A stretch of 64,000 bases of DNA from Bacillus sp. SM2101. GTDB taxonomy: Bacteria > Bacillota > Bacilli > Bacillales > SM2101. The translations under genes and the position numbers were made by a program. The stretch spans positions 138,838 through 202,837 of the forward strand of contig NZ_JAEUFG010000002.1 in the NCBI RefSeq assembly GCF_018588585.1. Reading direction: 5' to 3'. Below the pieces are notes generated by a model. It was not told the DNA's origin. It was given only the letters and a program-made list of their open reading frames with translations, and did no database searches. Positions 46,147-54,561 of the stretch are shown in pieces (positions within the stretch are counted from its first letter, which is position 1; the number at the start of each line of letters is the position of its first letter).

Positions 46147-47076
46147 ATGTCTATAAAGCACCTTAGTGATTTGTCATCCAATTGGGGAATTGAGATTTCA
46201 AATTCAGCAAAACTATCAGAAAGAGCTACTCTTATAACTTCTAATAATGGAGAACGATATGTATTAAAGCAAAAAGAAAGCCCAGAAAAAGCGATAAGTG
46301 AAATAAAGCTATTGTTTCGTATAGATAAACAAGATATCAAGGTACATCTACCCATACAAACAAATGGAGGAGAATATTATTACTGTTCTGATAATGTTGT
46401 TTATTGTATTTACAACTACCTTGATGGCCAAACATTTAAAGCAATTGATACAGTAAAAAATACATCTATACCTGAACTACTTGGAAGTAACCTAGCTCAA
46501 TTGCATCAAGTACTAAAACAAGTAAGTAATGATTTACAATTCCCGAAAAAGAACCTGTACAACCAAGTATTTGATTGGGCTGTTCAAGAAATATTAGATA
46601 ATGAAGAAAATCAAGATTTATCAAGTATATATCATACTCTCCAGGTCGATTTAAAAAATGTCATACATGATTTACCACAGCAATTAATACATAGGGATGC
46701 ACATATTTTTAATGTAATTATTCAAAAGGATAGACTTGCTGGTTTTGTAGATTTTGATATCGTTGAGCATAATGTTAGGTTATTCGATATTTGCTACTGC
46801 TCTACAAGTGTATTGAACGAAGTATTTTCTGATGAAGCTTTGAGGAAAAAGTGGTTTGATTTTATCAAAAACTTGTTTGCAAGTTATCATACAGTAAATC
46901 CTTTAAGTGAAGTAGAAAGAAAGTCTGTTGCATTAGTTATGTTATCCATACAAACAATTTTTATGGCTTTTTTTATGAATATACCTACCTTGTTTAACGC
47001 AAATAAAAAAATGTTCTTATGGTTATATGAAAATAAAGAGAGGATTTTAAAGCATAGCACACAAATGGTTGAATGA
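46147..47076 (+). CDS. Phosphotransferase of the APH family
   Basis: A 309-residue protein with a kinase-like fold: an N-lobe Lys region ERYVLKQKESPEKAISEI, the hinge YCIYNYLDGQTF, the catalytic loop LIHRDAHIFNVIIQKDRLAG and VDFDIVEHNVRLFDICY for metal binding. All catalytic residues look intact. APH/ChoK relatives phosphorylate antibiotics, sugars or coenzymes; the substrate cannot be read. ATG 46147 follows GAGGTGAGATC. Separate from the broken APH-like gene at 44285, and not similar beyond the motifs. Confidence 0.83.
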   Translation: MSIKHLSDLSSNWGIEISNSAKLSERATLITSNNGERYVLKQKESPEKAISEIKLLFRIDKQDIKVHLPIQTNGGEYYYCSDNVVYCIYNYLDGQTFKAIDTVKNTSIPELLGSNLAQLHQVLKQVSNDLQFPKKNLYNQVFDWAVQEILDNEENQDLSSIYHTLQVDLKNVIHDLPQQLIHRDAHIFNVIIQKDRLAGFVDFDIVEHNVRLFDICYCSTSVLNEVFSDEALRKKWFDFIKNLFASYHTVNPLSEVERKSVALVMLSIQTIFMAFFMNIPTLFNANKKMFLWLYENKERILKHSTQMVE

Positions 47077-47235
47077 TTTACGATCAGGATTATAATATAC
47101 TTTCACATTTCTCATAAAGCTTTAGACAAATCACGTCTAAGGCTTTGTTCTCAAAGAATTAATTTCTAAACTTCAATAACAAATTGATTCAACAGAACCA
47201 CTTAAGTGTCGTTTAATCTAGGTTCAATATAATAA

Positions 47236-47425
47236 TCTGAAGATGTGGCAATCCCCACTTGTATGTCCCCTGACTAATTAACTTATGTTATGCTCGATCT
47301 CTCTCACCGACAAAATGGGGGCATGAGCTCAAAAAAAACTAGACATTCAATAGATTCTACCCCTTCAATGAACCCGTGACATCCTCCTTAAATAAACATA
47401 ATGCACAGGTAATAATATCAACTTA
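47236..47425 (-). pseudogene. Decayed fragment of a peptidase E-like gene
   Basis: The DNA parallels part of the intact gene at 48693-49388: CCACTTGTATGTCCCC against CGCCTTGTATGTCTCC, ACATTCAATAGATTCTA against ACATTTAATAGACTCTA, and more in the same order. Reading frames are broken. It looks like one half of an old tandem duplication. The rest of the gap 47077-47589 shows no gene. Confidence 0.7.
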
Positions 47426-47589
47426 TGTTACTTTGTAGTATACACAATGACAAGTTGGCTTTGATCGTACACAGAGACCTTTTGGGATCTATAACGATAA
47501 ATGGCAATGGATTCTCGGCTAGAACCAATTGCTTTTAATAGATATAAAAACATTCATACATGATAAGATCAATTTACTATATCTTCTTC

Positions 47590-48462
47590 TTACTTAACTA
47601 TAAACTCTATATCTCCAGTAGTGAGAATTGTATTAATATTAACAATAACATCCGCATTTTCATAAGCATTATTTACGTAAAAGTCATCTGTATTTGAGAA
47701 TAGTCTTTTAAAATTTGTTGATTGAAATCCTTTATTAGAGTTAATTTTAACTCCTACATCAGAAGGTAAATATATTTTTGTACTTCCCATAGCTTTTTTA
47801 AGAGTAACGTCAAAACTTTTTTCCCAGTCACCACTTAAGTCAATAGTTAGTTCACCAATTGCAGAATTGATATTTAAAATGTTTAATTGTAAACCTCGTA
47901 AATCTAACTCTGTGTATGTTGCCCCCGCATTAATATTAAGCTCCATAGGAATTTTATCTGTCAAATGAATATCCCATCTATTATTTTGACTACTAGAAAA
48001 AGCAGCATTAAAATCATCTATAATTGAAGCTTTGTCAGGTTGTTTTACTGTTATTGTTCCTTTGTCCATAATTAAATCATATGAAACATCTGGCTTAACT
48101 TCTACATCTTCATATTTAAATGTTCCTTCCGCCCAACCTTTTGCACCATTAGAAACATTTAAATAACCTGCACCATAATATAACAAAACCTCAAGTTCTT
48201 TGGCTTTGTCCTCCTTTATTTCATGTATTTCTTCTTTTATAATATTTTCCCTGGACTCTTCTTTGTTAACATTTTCTGTTATAGTTTCTATTTCATCATT
48301 TTTTGTCGCAGTTTCTTTTTCAGCATTTTCTGTTATAGTTTCTACTTCATCATTTTCTGTTATAGTTTCTACTTCATCATTTTCTGTCGTAGAAGTAAAG
48401 CCGCATGAAGTTACAAAAAATGACCCAATTATTACTATTACAAAAACAACAAACCCCTTCAT
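47590..48462 (-). CDS. Lipoprotein with short acidic repeats and a LiaF/toast-rack-like domain
   Basis: A 290-residue precursor. KGFVVFVIVIIGSFFVTSCG is a lipoprotein signal (Cys in VTSC). Next come about five roughly 9-residue repeats of the type TENDEVETI (with variants TENAEKETA and TKNDEIETI), acting as an acidic spacer from the membrane. The C-terminal 190 residues form parallel-strand blocks (GKGTITVKQPD..., ELNINAGATYTELDLRGLQL, LNINSAIGELTIDLSG, TLKKAMGSTKIYLPSDVG) of the toast-rack/LiaF-C type found in envelope-stress proteins. Role is inferred. ATG 48462 follows GGGAGGATC. The 27-bp repeat DNA invites length change. Confidence 0.78.
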   Translation of the reverse strand: MKGFVVFVIVIIGSFFVTSCGFTSTTENDEVETITENDEVETITENAEKETATKNDEIETITENVNKEESRENIIKEEIHEIKEDKAKELEVLLYYGAGYLNVSNGAKGWAEGTFKYEDVEVKPDVSYDLIMDKGTITVKQPDKASIIDDFNAAFSSSQNNRWDIHLTDKIPMELNINAGATYTELDLRGLQLNILNINSAIGELTIDLSGDWEKSFDVTLKKAMGSTKIYLPSDVGVKINSNKGFQSTNFKRLFSNTDDFYVNNAYENADVIVNINTILTTGDIEFIVK

Positions 48463-48692
48463 TATTGATCCTCCCATAATTACTAGGTAGTAAGAAACAA
48501 ATACTTTTACATTAAATTTGCAATATACAAATGAGAGATAGAGTCAAGGCTTACAAGATTTTGATACTGTATCTTTAATGATTTTGTGTAAACAAAGAAT
48601 ATATTCTACTAATAGCCATTCTTTATTCTATTTAACTCTTTAAGCATTGTGAGAGTTTAATTAAGATAGATAAGTATTTTTACAGCTATTTT

Positions 48693-49388
48693 TTAAGAGC
48701 CTAAAAAATATGTCTGTAACTCTTCCTCTATATTGTGATTATTCAAAGAGACTTGATAAGCCTTTGCATTTGGCCTTGAGCTAATAATTTTATTTACCTT
48801 TTGTTCAATAAAATGAATGGCAACTCCGTCATCTGCAGCAATACCGCCTTGTATGTCTCCACTATTAATTAATCTGTGATACGCTGGTCTCCGATCTATT
48901 TCTCCATCGTAGTGAGGACAATGGCTTCCTTTTAAAAAACCTAAACATTTAATAGACTCTAACCCTTCTCCAAACGAACTTGTAACACCTTCCTCAAACC
49001 AACATATTGCACCAGCACTAATACCAGCTAATATAATTCCTTTGTTCCAAGCTTTTCTCAAGATGTGGTCGAGCCCCCACTCTTTCCATAATACTAATAA
49101 GTTTTTAGTACTACCCCCACCCACGTAAATGATATCTTTCTTCAATAAAAATCCCTCTAAATCCCTTGTTTGTGGCTTAAATAAAGATAAATGGGATGGG
49201 CTACAATTTTGCTTATGAAAAAACTGATAAAATCTCTCTATATAATCTTCAGCATCCCCACTAGCAGTCGGAATAAAGCAAATGCTAGGCTTTGGTTTTA
49301 TAGATTGCTTTAATATGTACTGATCCAACAGGGGATTGTCAGGTTCCATAGAGAAACCACCCCCACCTAATGCTATGATTTGTCTCAC
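48693..49388 (-). CDS. Peptidase E-like serine dipeptidase (S51 family)
   Basis: A 231-residue protein: RQIIALGGGGFSMEPDNPLL at the start, ICFIPTASGDAEDYI, YVGGGSTKNLLVLW and the nucleophile elbow GIILAGISAGAICWFEEGV with Ser in GISAGA, then HCPHYDGE and ADDGVAIHF. This is the class I glutamine-amidotransferase-like fold of PepE/cyanophycinase-related peptidases, cutting Asp-X dipeptides. The start is GTG 49388 with GGAGG 7 nt upstream. A decayed copy of the gene lies about 1.3 kb away on the same strand. Confidence 0.87.
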   Translation of the reverse strand: MRQIIALGGGGFSMEPDNPLLDQYILKQSIKPKPSICFIPTASGDAEDYIERFYQFFHKQNCSPSHLSLFKPQTRDLEGFLLKKDIIYVGGGSTKNLLVLWKEWGLDHILRKAWNKGIILAGISAGAICWFEEGVTSSFGEGLESIKCLGFLKGSHCPHYDGEIDRRPAYHRLINSGDIQGGIAADDGVAIHFIEQKVNKIISSRPNAKAYQVSLNNHNIEEELQTYFLGS

Positions 49389-49481
49389 ATAAATACCTCC
49401 AATCAATCTAAAACTTACACATTTAATGTTTATCCAGCAGTAGATGAAATCAACCCTTATAAAATTCCCAAATAATCCCTT

Positions 49482-50261
49482 CTACCTTACCATTCTCTCC
49501 AATATTTTTGCAACTCCGTCATTGTCATTAGTATCCGTTACCTCGTCGGCTATCTCTTTAAGTTCTTGGACAGCATTTGCCATTGCAATACCGTATCCAT
49601 TCATATTAAACATGTCCAAATCATTATAATCATCTCCAAAAACAATGACATCTGATTGTTTGACACCAAAATGATTACATAATCTTAGTATCCCAGTTTT
49701 CTTTGATACATTTTTATTCATTATTTGAATGAGCTTACCATTGTCTGTTACGATTAATTTAACATACTCTCCGAACAGTTCCTGTAGCTTCTTAGCATCA
49801 TTGAAACCTGTAAGTAACAGCTTTGTTGCTTCAAACTCTTTTAATTGCTCAAATGGTAAAATACGTGGACGATACTTAACATTGAATATTGAAGCATCAC
49901 ATATTTCTTCATTTGCAAACCATTTGTCTCGTACTTCAACACTTACCGAACAATTTTGATCGTAGTCTAAGCAATAGTCAAAGACCCTTGCTGTTATTTT
50001 CTTCGATATAGATATATGTTCTTCAAAATGTGATAAGTGATCAACAACAAGAGCACCATTGTAATAAACAAATGATGATACTTCTCGTAGCACGGTTGGT
50101 AAAAAGTCTTTGACTGTACGTGGAGGTCGTGCTGTAGCTATAATAATTTTTTTACCATTGTTATAGCAATTAAGCACAGCTTGTAAGTTTCTATTAGTAA
50201 TGTGTTTTTCATTATTAAGTAATGTTCCATCAAGATCCAATGCGATAACAGCTGGATTCAA
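49482..50261 (-). CDS. Cof-type HAD hydrolase
   Basis: A 259-residue protein with the HAD motifs IALDLDGTLLNNEKHIT (nucleophile Asp), IIATARPPRTV (motif II) and VIVFGDDYNDLDMFNMNGYG (motif IV), plus a C2 cap in between. These enzymes dephosphorylate sugar phosphates, pyridoxal phosphate or nucleotides; specificity cannot be read. Starts at TTG 50261 nine nt after GGGAGG. Next to the peptidase E gene on the same strand, 93 bp apart. Confidence 0.88.
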   Translation of the reverse strand: MNPAVIALDLDGTLLNNEKHITNRNLQAVLNCYNNGKKIIIATARPPRTVKDFLPTVLREVSSFVYYNGALVVDHLSHFEEHISISKKITARVFDYCLDYDQNCSVSVEVRDKWFANEEICDASIFNVKYRPRILPFEQLKEFEATKLLLTGFNDAKKLQELFGEYVKLIVTDNGKLIQIMNKNVSKKTGILRLCNHFGVKQSDVIVFGDDYNDLDMFNMNGYGIAMANAVQELKEIADEVTDTNDNDGVAKILERMVR

Positions 50262-50318
50262 CTACATTCTCCTCCCTAAATAGAGCCTTGCTAACTATAG
50301 TAAGCTATTATTTTTTTC

Positions 50319-50464
50319 AAAGGCTATTCTCGTAAACTGTGTTGTTGTTACCAAATCATACCATAAAAAGTGGTTATACATTGTTCTTCATCGTTGTACA
50401 GATGAAAAGATGCCACGAACAACGCTAGTTGTGTAAGCAACAATTAATGCGTAAACAGTCTTTT
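50319..50464. repeat. MITE-like dispersed element, copy 8
   Basis: Left end AAGGCTATTCTCGTAAACTG then TGTTGTTG; right end AGCAACAATTAATGCGTAAA followed by CAGTCTT. Core AAAAGATGCCACGAACAACG is conserved. Lies between the HAD gene and a broken Nudix gene. Confidence 0.8.
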
Positions 50465-50530
50465 AAAACAAATTCGATGTTCTTACCACATATAAGTTAA
50501 TTACATGAGTTTGAACTTAAAAATTAAAAA

Positions 50531-50556
50531 TTCAGGTAGAGATTATTCCACCTGAA
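50531..50556 (-). terminator. Terminator of the broken Nudix gene
   Basis: TTCAGGT and ACCTGAA pair with a 12-nt loop, and on the minus strand a TTTTTAATTTTT tract follows. Confidence 0.75.
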
Positions 50557-50579
50557 AAAATGTTCAACAAAAACTTCGG

Positions 50580-51006
50580 TTAAACCTTCGACAATCGCAG
50601 CTTGGAATCAGCTAGCGTAATATTTTCTACTAAATAATCTGGTAAGCCCTCGTGATTCATAACTTGTTCCGTAGCCAACCACATTACCTCGTCTACTTCA
50701 TCAGGGCTTTTTGCAAATGGCTTGCCAGATTCATATTCACAAAGAAATACGATATCTACTACATGCTCTCCAAGATCGGTAACAAACGACGAGCTGTTTA
50801 CATACCCAAGAATTGTAACTTGAACTCCAACTTCTTCAAATATTTCTCTCATTAGAGTTTTTTCTAAAATATCATTGTCCTTCTCTTTCAACCTTTCCAC
50901 CAACTAAAGAGAGCTCACCACCTGCATGCTCTTCTTTCATACTGCGACGAATCATTAACCACTTTCCATCTTTATTAATAGCACCTTCAACATTGACAAT
51001 AAACAT
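50580..51006 (-). pseudogene. Nudix hydrolase with a frameshift in the Nudix box
   Basis: ATG 51006 (AGGGGGATACGC upstream) opens FIVNVEGAINKDGKWLMIRR then HAGGELSLVGGKVEREG and stops at TGA 50872-50874. In another frame the sequence resumes NDILEKTLMREIFEEVGVQ, the rest of the Nudix box, and continues (FVTDLGEHVVDIVFL, SPDEVDEVMWLATEQV) to 50580. The indel lies near GAAGGACAATGAT (about 50870-50885); removing one base restores EGNDILEK. The product as written would lack the catalytic REUxEE helix, so it is inactive unless the shift is a sequencing error. Confidence 0.8.
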
Positions 51007-51113
51007 GCGTATCCCCCTATTCCATTTTCTAAAATGTGAACCTCAGCGTTATTGTATGTATGAAATAAAAATTGTCCTCCAACCATTCCAAGTAATATGT
51101 AATGTGTTTTATT

Positions 51114-51321
51114 TAGGCTTTTTTCGTAAACTTTGTTGTATTTAATACGGACAAGTATGATGAGTTTTAGGAGAGCTGAATAATTATAAAAGTAGAAAAC
51201 TTGGCACAAACGCTTGGAGTATATGTGCCTATAATAACAATGAGTACCACTAGATATGGTGACATCTTTTCTTCTATAAAAAAGTGACTGTTGAGTTAAA
51301 ACGTTTACGAACAGAGCCTTT
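51114..51321. repeat. MITE-like dispersed element, copy 9 (long form)
   Basis: Left end TTAGGCTTTTTTCGTAAACT then TTGTTG; right end AAACGTTTACGAACAGAGCC then TTT. Inside are TGATGAGTTTTAGGAGAGCT and CTTGGCACAAACGCTTGGAG, the family core, plus about 50 extra bases. Its right end overlaps the last codons of the next GNAT gene. Confidence 0.85.
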
Positions 51322-51775
51322 TATAAAAGTGAGTGCATCCTTCTTCAATATATTCGATCATATAATTACTAGACTTATATAAGTTCATTGCACTAATCCA
51401 ATCATTGTCTGTTTCAAGAACAATTTTCTTATATCCAAATTGGCGAGCATACCCTTCTAGTTCATTAATCATCTTTCTAGCTAACCCTCTGCCTCTATAC
51501 GACTTATGAACTGACATACGAACAATTCTACAAGTTTCTTCATTTTCTTTTATTAAGGCACCCGTACAACATAAAAAATTTTCATAACAACCTATTAAGA
51601 AGACAGATCCCACATTGGTATAAGCCTCTATAATATTTGTTAAATCAGGATTTAAAGACCGATCAAGAAACCCAAACCTCTCTGCTAAACCATCCAAAAT
51701 CATTTCTTTTGCCTCATTTTCATGTTTTCTCGTCAGTTTTTTAATTGTTAAATTAAGAGCATATTTACTGAACAC
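51305..51775 (-). CDS. GNAT-family N-acetyltransferase whose 3' end lies in a MITE-like element
   Basis: A 156-residue GNAT: LTIKKLTRKHENEAKEMIL, FLIGCYENFLCCTGALIK, RIVRMSVHKSYRGRGLARKM (acetyl-CoA loop R-G-R-G-L-A) and IVLETDNDWISAMNLYKSSN. Acceptor unknown. The final residues R-L-C-S and the stop TAA are encoded by the terminal inverted repeat of the adjacent element (AGGCTCTGTTCGTAA), so the original C-terminus has probably been replaced by a few residues. I choose GTG 51775, just after GGAGGTG; the frame is open nine codons further. Confidence 0.78.
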   Translation of the reverse strand: MFSKYALNLTIKKLTRKHENEAKEMILDGLAERFGFLDRSLNPDLTNIIEAYTNVGSVFLIGCYENFLCCTGALIKENEETCRIVRMSVHKSYRGRGLARKMINELEGYARQFGYKKIVLETDNDWISAMNLYKSSNYMIEYIEEGCTHFYKRLCS

Positions 51776-52059
51776 GCCCACCTCCATCCCCACTTTGTTC
51801 ACTTGTGAAAAGCACTTTTTTATGAGTAATTTTGAGAATAGTTTGATTAATTAATATAATAAAATACTACAATTTCACTAGACTTTACTCACTTAAATGA
51901 CACAGTTTAACTTAATCTTTACAATGTCGACAGAAGGTTTCGAAAAAACATGGAGACTCTTTGCTTTAGTTCTATTTTTTTATATTACCAGTTTAAATGA
52001 TCACTGTGCTCAATTTTTTAGATGAAATATATTTGGAATCATATGTATGATCTAGGAGT

Positions 52060-52242
52060 ATGGAAAAAGGAGATTACGTTTCTATGATTCAAAAATTGAT
52101 TGTAGATGATGATGCAAGTATAAGGGAGTTACGTCATTTTCTTCAAACACAAGGCTTTGCTATTACAGGGGCTGCTAATATTATGGTTACGTATGATCAG
52201 CGTATGTTAGATTTATCTGATCGTATAATATTAACTAAGTGA
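52060..52242 (+). pseudogene. Chimeric remnant: response-regulator N-terminus joined to an ABC-ATPase C-terminus
   Basis: The first part, IQKLIVDDDASIRELRHFLQ then TQGFAITGAAN, is the start of an OmpR-type receiver domain. The frame then changes character to IMVTYDQRMLDLSDRIILTK, which matches the end of an ABC transporter ATPase (VMVTHDxRxxxxSDRI, H-loop His replaced by Tyr). A deletion that removed most of a regulator, a kinase and an ATPase gene would give this. It thus looks like the scar of a lost BceRS-BceAB-type module. AAAGGAGATTACG precedes it. Confidence 0.7.
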
Positions 52243-52312
52243 ATCGTCACATGAGATTAATGCCTTTCATTGAACTGAGATAGCTTTACTAAGGTCGTGT
52301 AAAAACGCCTCT

Positions 52313-52789
52313 TTAGTTATTCGATGAACAATCATATTCCATGGAAATAAATTCGAATGACCCACCATTTGTATTTTGCATAAAAGCCCTCCCCTCTACA
52401 AAGCCTGCCTTCTTATAGACCTTAATTGCCCGTTTATTAAAAATAGCAACTGAAAGAGTTATTTTTTGCGGATTATATTTCGTTTTAGCATAGTTCAGAC
52501 CCGCTCTCAAGAAATCTAAACCTAAACCATGACCAGTTAATTTCGGCTTCAGTCCCAACCCTATATCGACTATAGACGTAGCAGTTTCGATAAAACTCAT
52601 AAACCCAATAATTTCATTTTTTCTTTTAACTACATAATAATAATCTCTTCGTTTGTTTGCATTTAAAAATTCAACTAAATCTTCTTGGTCTGCTTCCATG
52701 TCATAAAAGGAATACTCTCCATCATAGTGCCAATTGAACGCTATATCCTCCGCTTGTTTTTGTGACATTTTTGTAAAGTCGTAAGTCAT
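52313..52789 (-). CDS. GNAT-family N-acetyltransferase
   Basis: A 158-residue protein: YDFTKMSQKQAEDIAFNWHY at the start, YYVVKRKNEIIGFMSFIETA, the loop region LGLKPKLTGHGLGLDFLRAG (G-H-G-L-G in place of Q-x-x-G-x-G/A) and LSVAIFNKRAIKVYKKAGFV. Typical of single-domain GNATs in bacilli. Acceptor unknown. ATG 52789 follows GAGAGGAAAG. Stands alone downstream of the chimeric remnant, convergent to it. Confidence 0.82.
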   Translation of the reverse strand: MTYDFTKMSQKQAEDIAFNWHYDGEYSFYDMEADQEDLVEFLNANKRRDYYYVVKRKNEIIGFMSFIETATSIVDIGLGLKPKLTGHGLGLDFLRAGLNYAKTKYNPQKITLSVAIFNKRAIKVYKKAGFVEGRAFMQNTNGGSFEFISMEYDCSSNN

Positions 52790-53318
52790 AATTCTTTCCT
52801 CTCTCTCAAAACATAGTCCTTTTCATGCTTGCTCACTGCTGCAATAGTCCAATTCAACTTTACTAATTAATAAAATTGTTCACATTTAATTAAAGTTGCT
52901 TTCACCTAGATTAATATATTTATAACTAATAAACATTACTTATTCAACTAGTATTCGTGACATTTCTGCTTCTATTAAATGATCGTTTAAAACCCCTTTT
53001 GTAACAATAGTAGAATGGAAATGAAAAGATAGTATAATTTACCTATAATTTGAAATTATAAGAATATTTATTCATAAATACTGCTTATAGAATGGCAAAG
53101 ACGTAAAGTGAATATTAAACTTCTATTACCTGAATTCTTTATTAAATGCACTGATGGAAATGATGACTATTAAACTAGCCACTTTATTCTAGTTAACAAA
53201 ATAAAGCGGCTCAAATTTATGACTTTTCATATGGTTACATACACTTTACCAAGAATAATCTATCTTTTATATATGTGTAACAAAATTTAGTATTAAGTCA
53301 CTAGCATAACATCACATT
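52790..53318. other. 529-bp gap with a hairpin and possible relic
   Basis: A hairpin at 53176-53212 (AGCCACTTTATT with AAATAAAGCGGCT) resembles the terminator after the GH30 gene and may serve the SDR gene upstream. A minus-strand scrap reads TIVTKGVLNDHLIEAEMSRI before a stop, possibly a coding relic. Nothing else recognised. Confidence 0.35.
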
Positions 53319-54086
53319 CTATCTTAACCTTGTTGTCGCCCCACCATCTAAAGGCATGATTACACCAGTCACCCATGATGCACGATCACTAGCTAAATAT
53401 AGAATTGCCTCAGCTACATCCTCTGGTTGACCATTTCTTCCTATTGGATGAAATTCATTAAAGGTAGGTAATGTTTTAGAAACTTGTTCTTCAGACATAA
53501 ATGTGTTGTAAATTGGTGTTTCTACAACAGCTGGTGCAACTGCATTCACACGAATGTTATCCTTAGCAAATTCTACAGCTAAGTTTTTAGTAAGTGCGTG
53601 TCTGCCTGCCATTGCTGCTGAATATGCAGTAGATGGTGTCGCTTCTACTGATTGGATTGCCCACATTGAACCAGTATTGACGATTGCGCCACCTCCACGT
53701 TTTTTCATTTCAGGGATAGCTACCTGTGCTGGATAGAAGGTACCTTTAACGATCACATCAATATAACTGTTTAAATCATCTTCTGTGTGATCTAAAAAAC
53801 CAGTTGGGTTGAAGATTCCCGTATTAGCAACTAGTACATCCACACCTCCAAATTCTTCAACTGCTTTTGCAACTAATTTTTCAGACGTAGCTTTAACACT
53901 TATATCTCCTGCCACATATGCAATGTTTTTACCTGTAGGATCAAGTTCCTTCGCTGCTTCAGTTAAGATACTTTCTCTTCTCCCATTTATGACTACTTTC
54001 GCACCTTCACCGATAAACTTCTTAGCCGTAGCCTTTCCAATTCCAGAGCCACCACCTGTAATGATTACCACTTTATCTTTGAACAT
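53319..54086 (-). CDS. SDR-family protein with a substituted catalytic Lys
   Basis: A 255-residue Rossmann protein: VIITGGGSGIGKATAKKF (NAD(P) loop), VINGRRES, DVLVANTGIFNP (N-A-x-G in variant form) and a C-terminal SDRASWVTGVIMPLDGGATT, all classical-SDR. The active site has Ser140 (VNTGSMW) and Tyr155, but the Lys expected four residues on (YxxxK) is Met159 (AYSAAMAGRHAL). Without that Lys the usual proton relay is broken, so activity may be altered. ATG 54086 has GCAGGAGGAATG upstream, and a palindromic operator lies in the promoter spacer. Confidence 0.85.
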   Translation of the reverse strand: MFKDKVVIITGGGSGIGKATAKKFIGEGAKVVINGRRESILTEAAKELDPTGKNIAYVAGDISVKATSEKLVAKAVEEFGGVDVLVANTGIFNPTGFLDHTEDDLNSYIDVIVKGTFYPAQVAIPEMKKRGGGAIVNTGSMWAIQSVEATPSTAYSAAMAGRHALTKNLAVEFAKDNIRVNAVAPAVVETPIYNTFMSEEQVSKTLPTFNEFHPIGRNGQPEDVAEAILYLASDRASWVTGVIMPLDGGATTRLR

Positions 54087-54145
54087 CTTGCATTCCTCCT
54101 GCTGTTTTTATTTGACCTAGAGATCAATATCACTTGCTTATTCAC

Positions 54146-54174
54146 ATTTTACCTATCAATAGGTAGAATTGCAA
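54146..54174 (-). promoter_or_regulatory. SDR promoter with a palindromic operator in the spacer
   Basis: On the minus strand TTGCAA, a 17-bp spacer and TAAAAT form a good sigma-A promoter. The spacer carries TACCTAT-TG-ATAGGTA (54150-54165), a perfect 16-bp palindrome. The placement, between minus-35 and minus-10, is typical of TetR-family repressors; no tetR-like gene is in view. Confidence 0.75.
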
Positions 54175-54505
54175 GAGAAAAGATTTTTTTCTAAACGACT
54201 TTATTATGATTTGATAAAATAGCTATTTGAGTGGGTGTAGATCGGCAAGCTTTATTTAAAAGGGCCTTAATCCATACAAAGCTCATTTGTCTAGTACCAT
54301 ACTTTTCACACTTAACAGAAGTCGCCAATGACGTTTTTATTTCGATGACTTTACGAAATAGACTCCTTTGAATGTTTTTCAGCTTTAATTCGATATTATT
54401 TTTTCTCTGTTAGTGCATTCTCTGCTTTACAAGTGTTATTACATAGGGTCTTGAACGATTTGTTCTGTAGCATCTATTAATAACAAATCCGCCTAAACTA
54501 TAAGA

Positions 54506-54541
54506 GTAGCCACTTTATTATCCCAATAATAAAGTGGCTAC
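54506..54541 (-). terminator. Terminator of the GH30 gene
   Basis: GTAGCCACTTTATTAT and ATAATAAAGTGGCTAC form a perfect 16-bp stem with a 4-nt loop, 20 bp after the GH30 stop. In the remaining gap 54175-54505 I see no gene. Confidence 0.85.
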
Positions 54542-54561
54542 AATGATTAATTTAAAAGATA

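Noticed and set aside
48200-48490. Plus-strand frame rich in Ser and Ile opposite the lipoprotein repeats
   Set aside because: Antisense shadow of the 27-bp repeat region.
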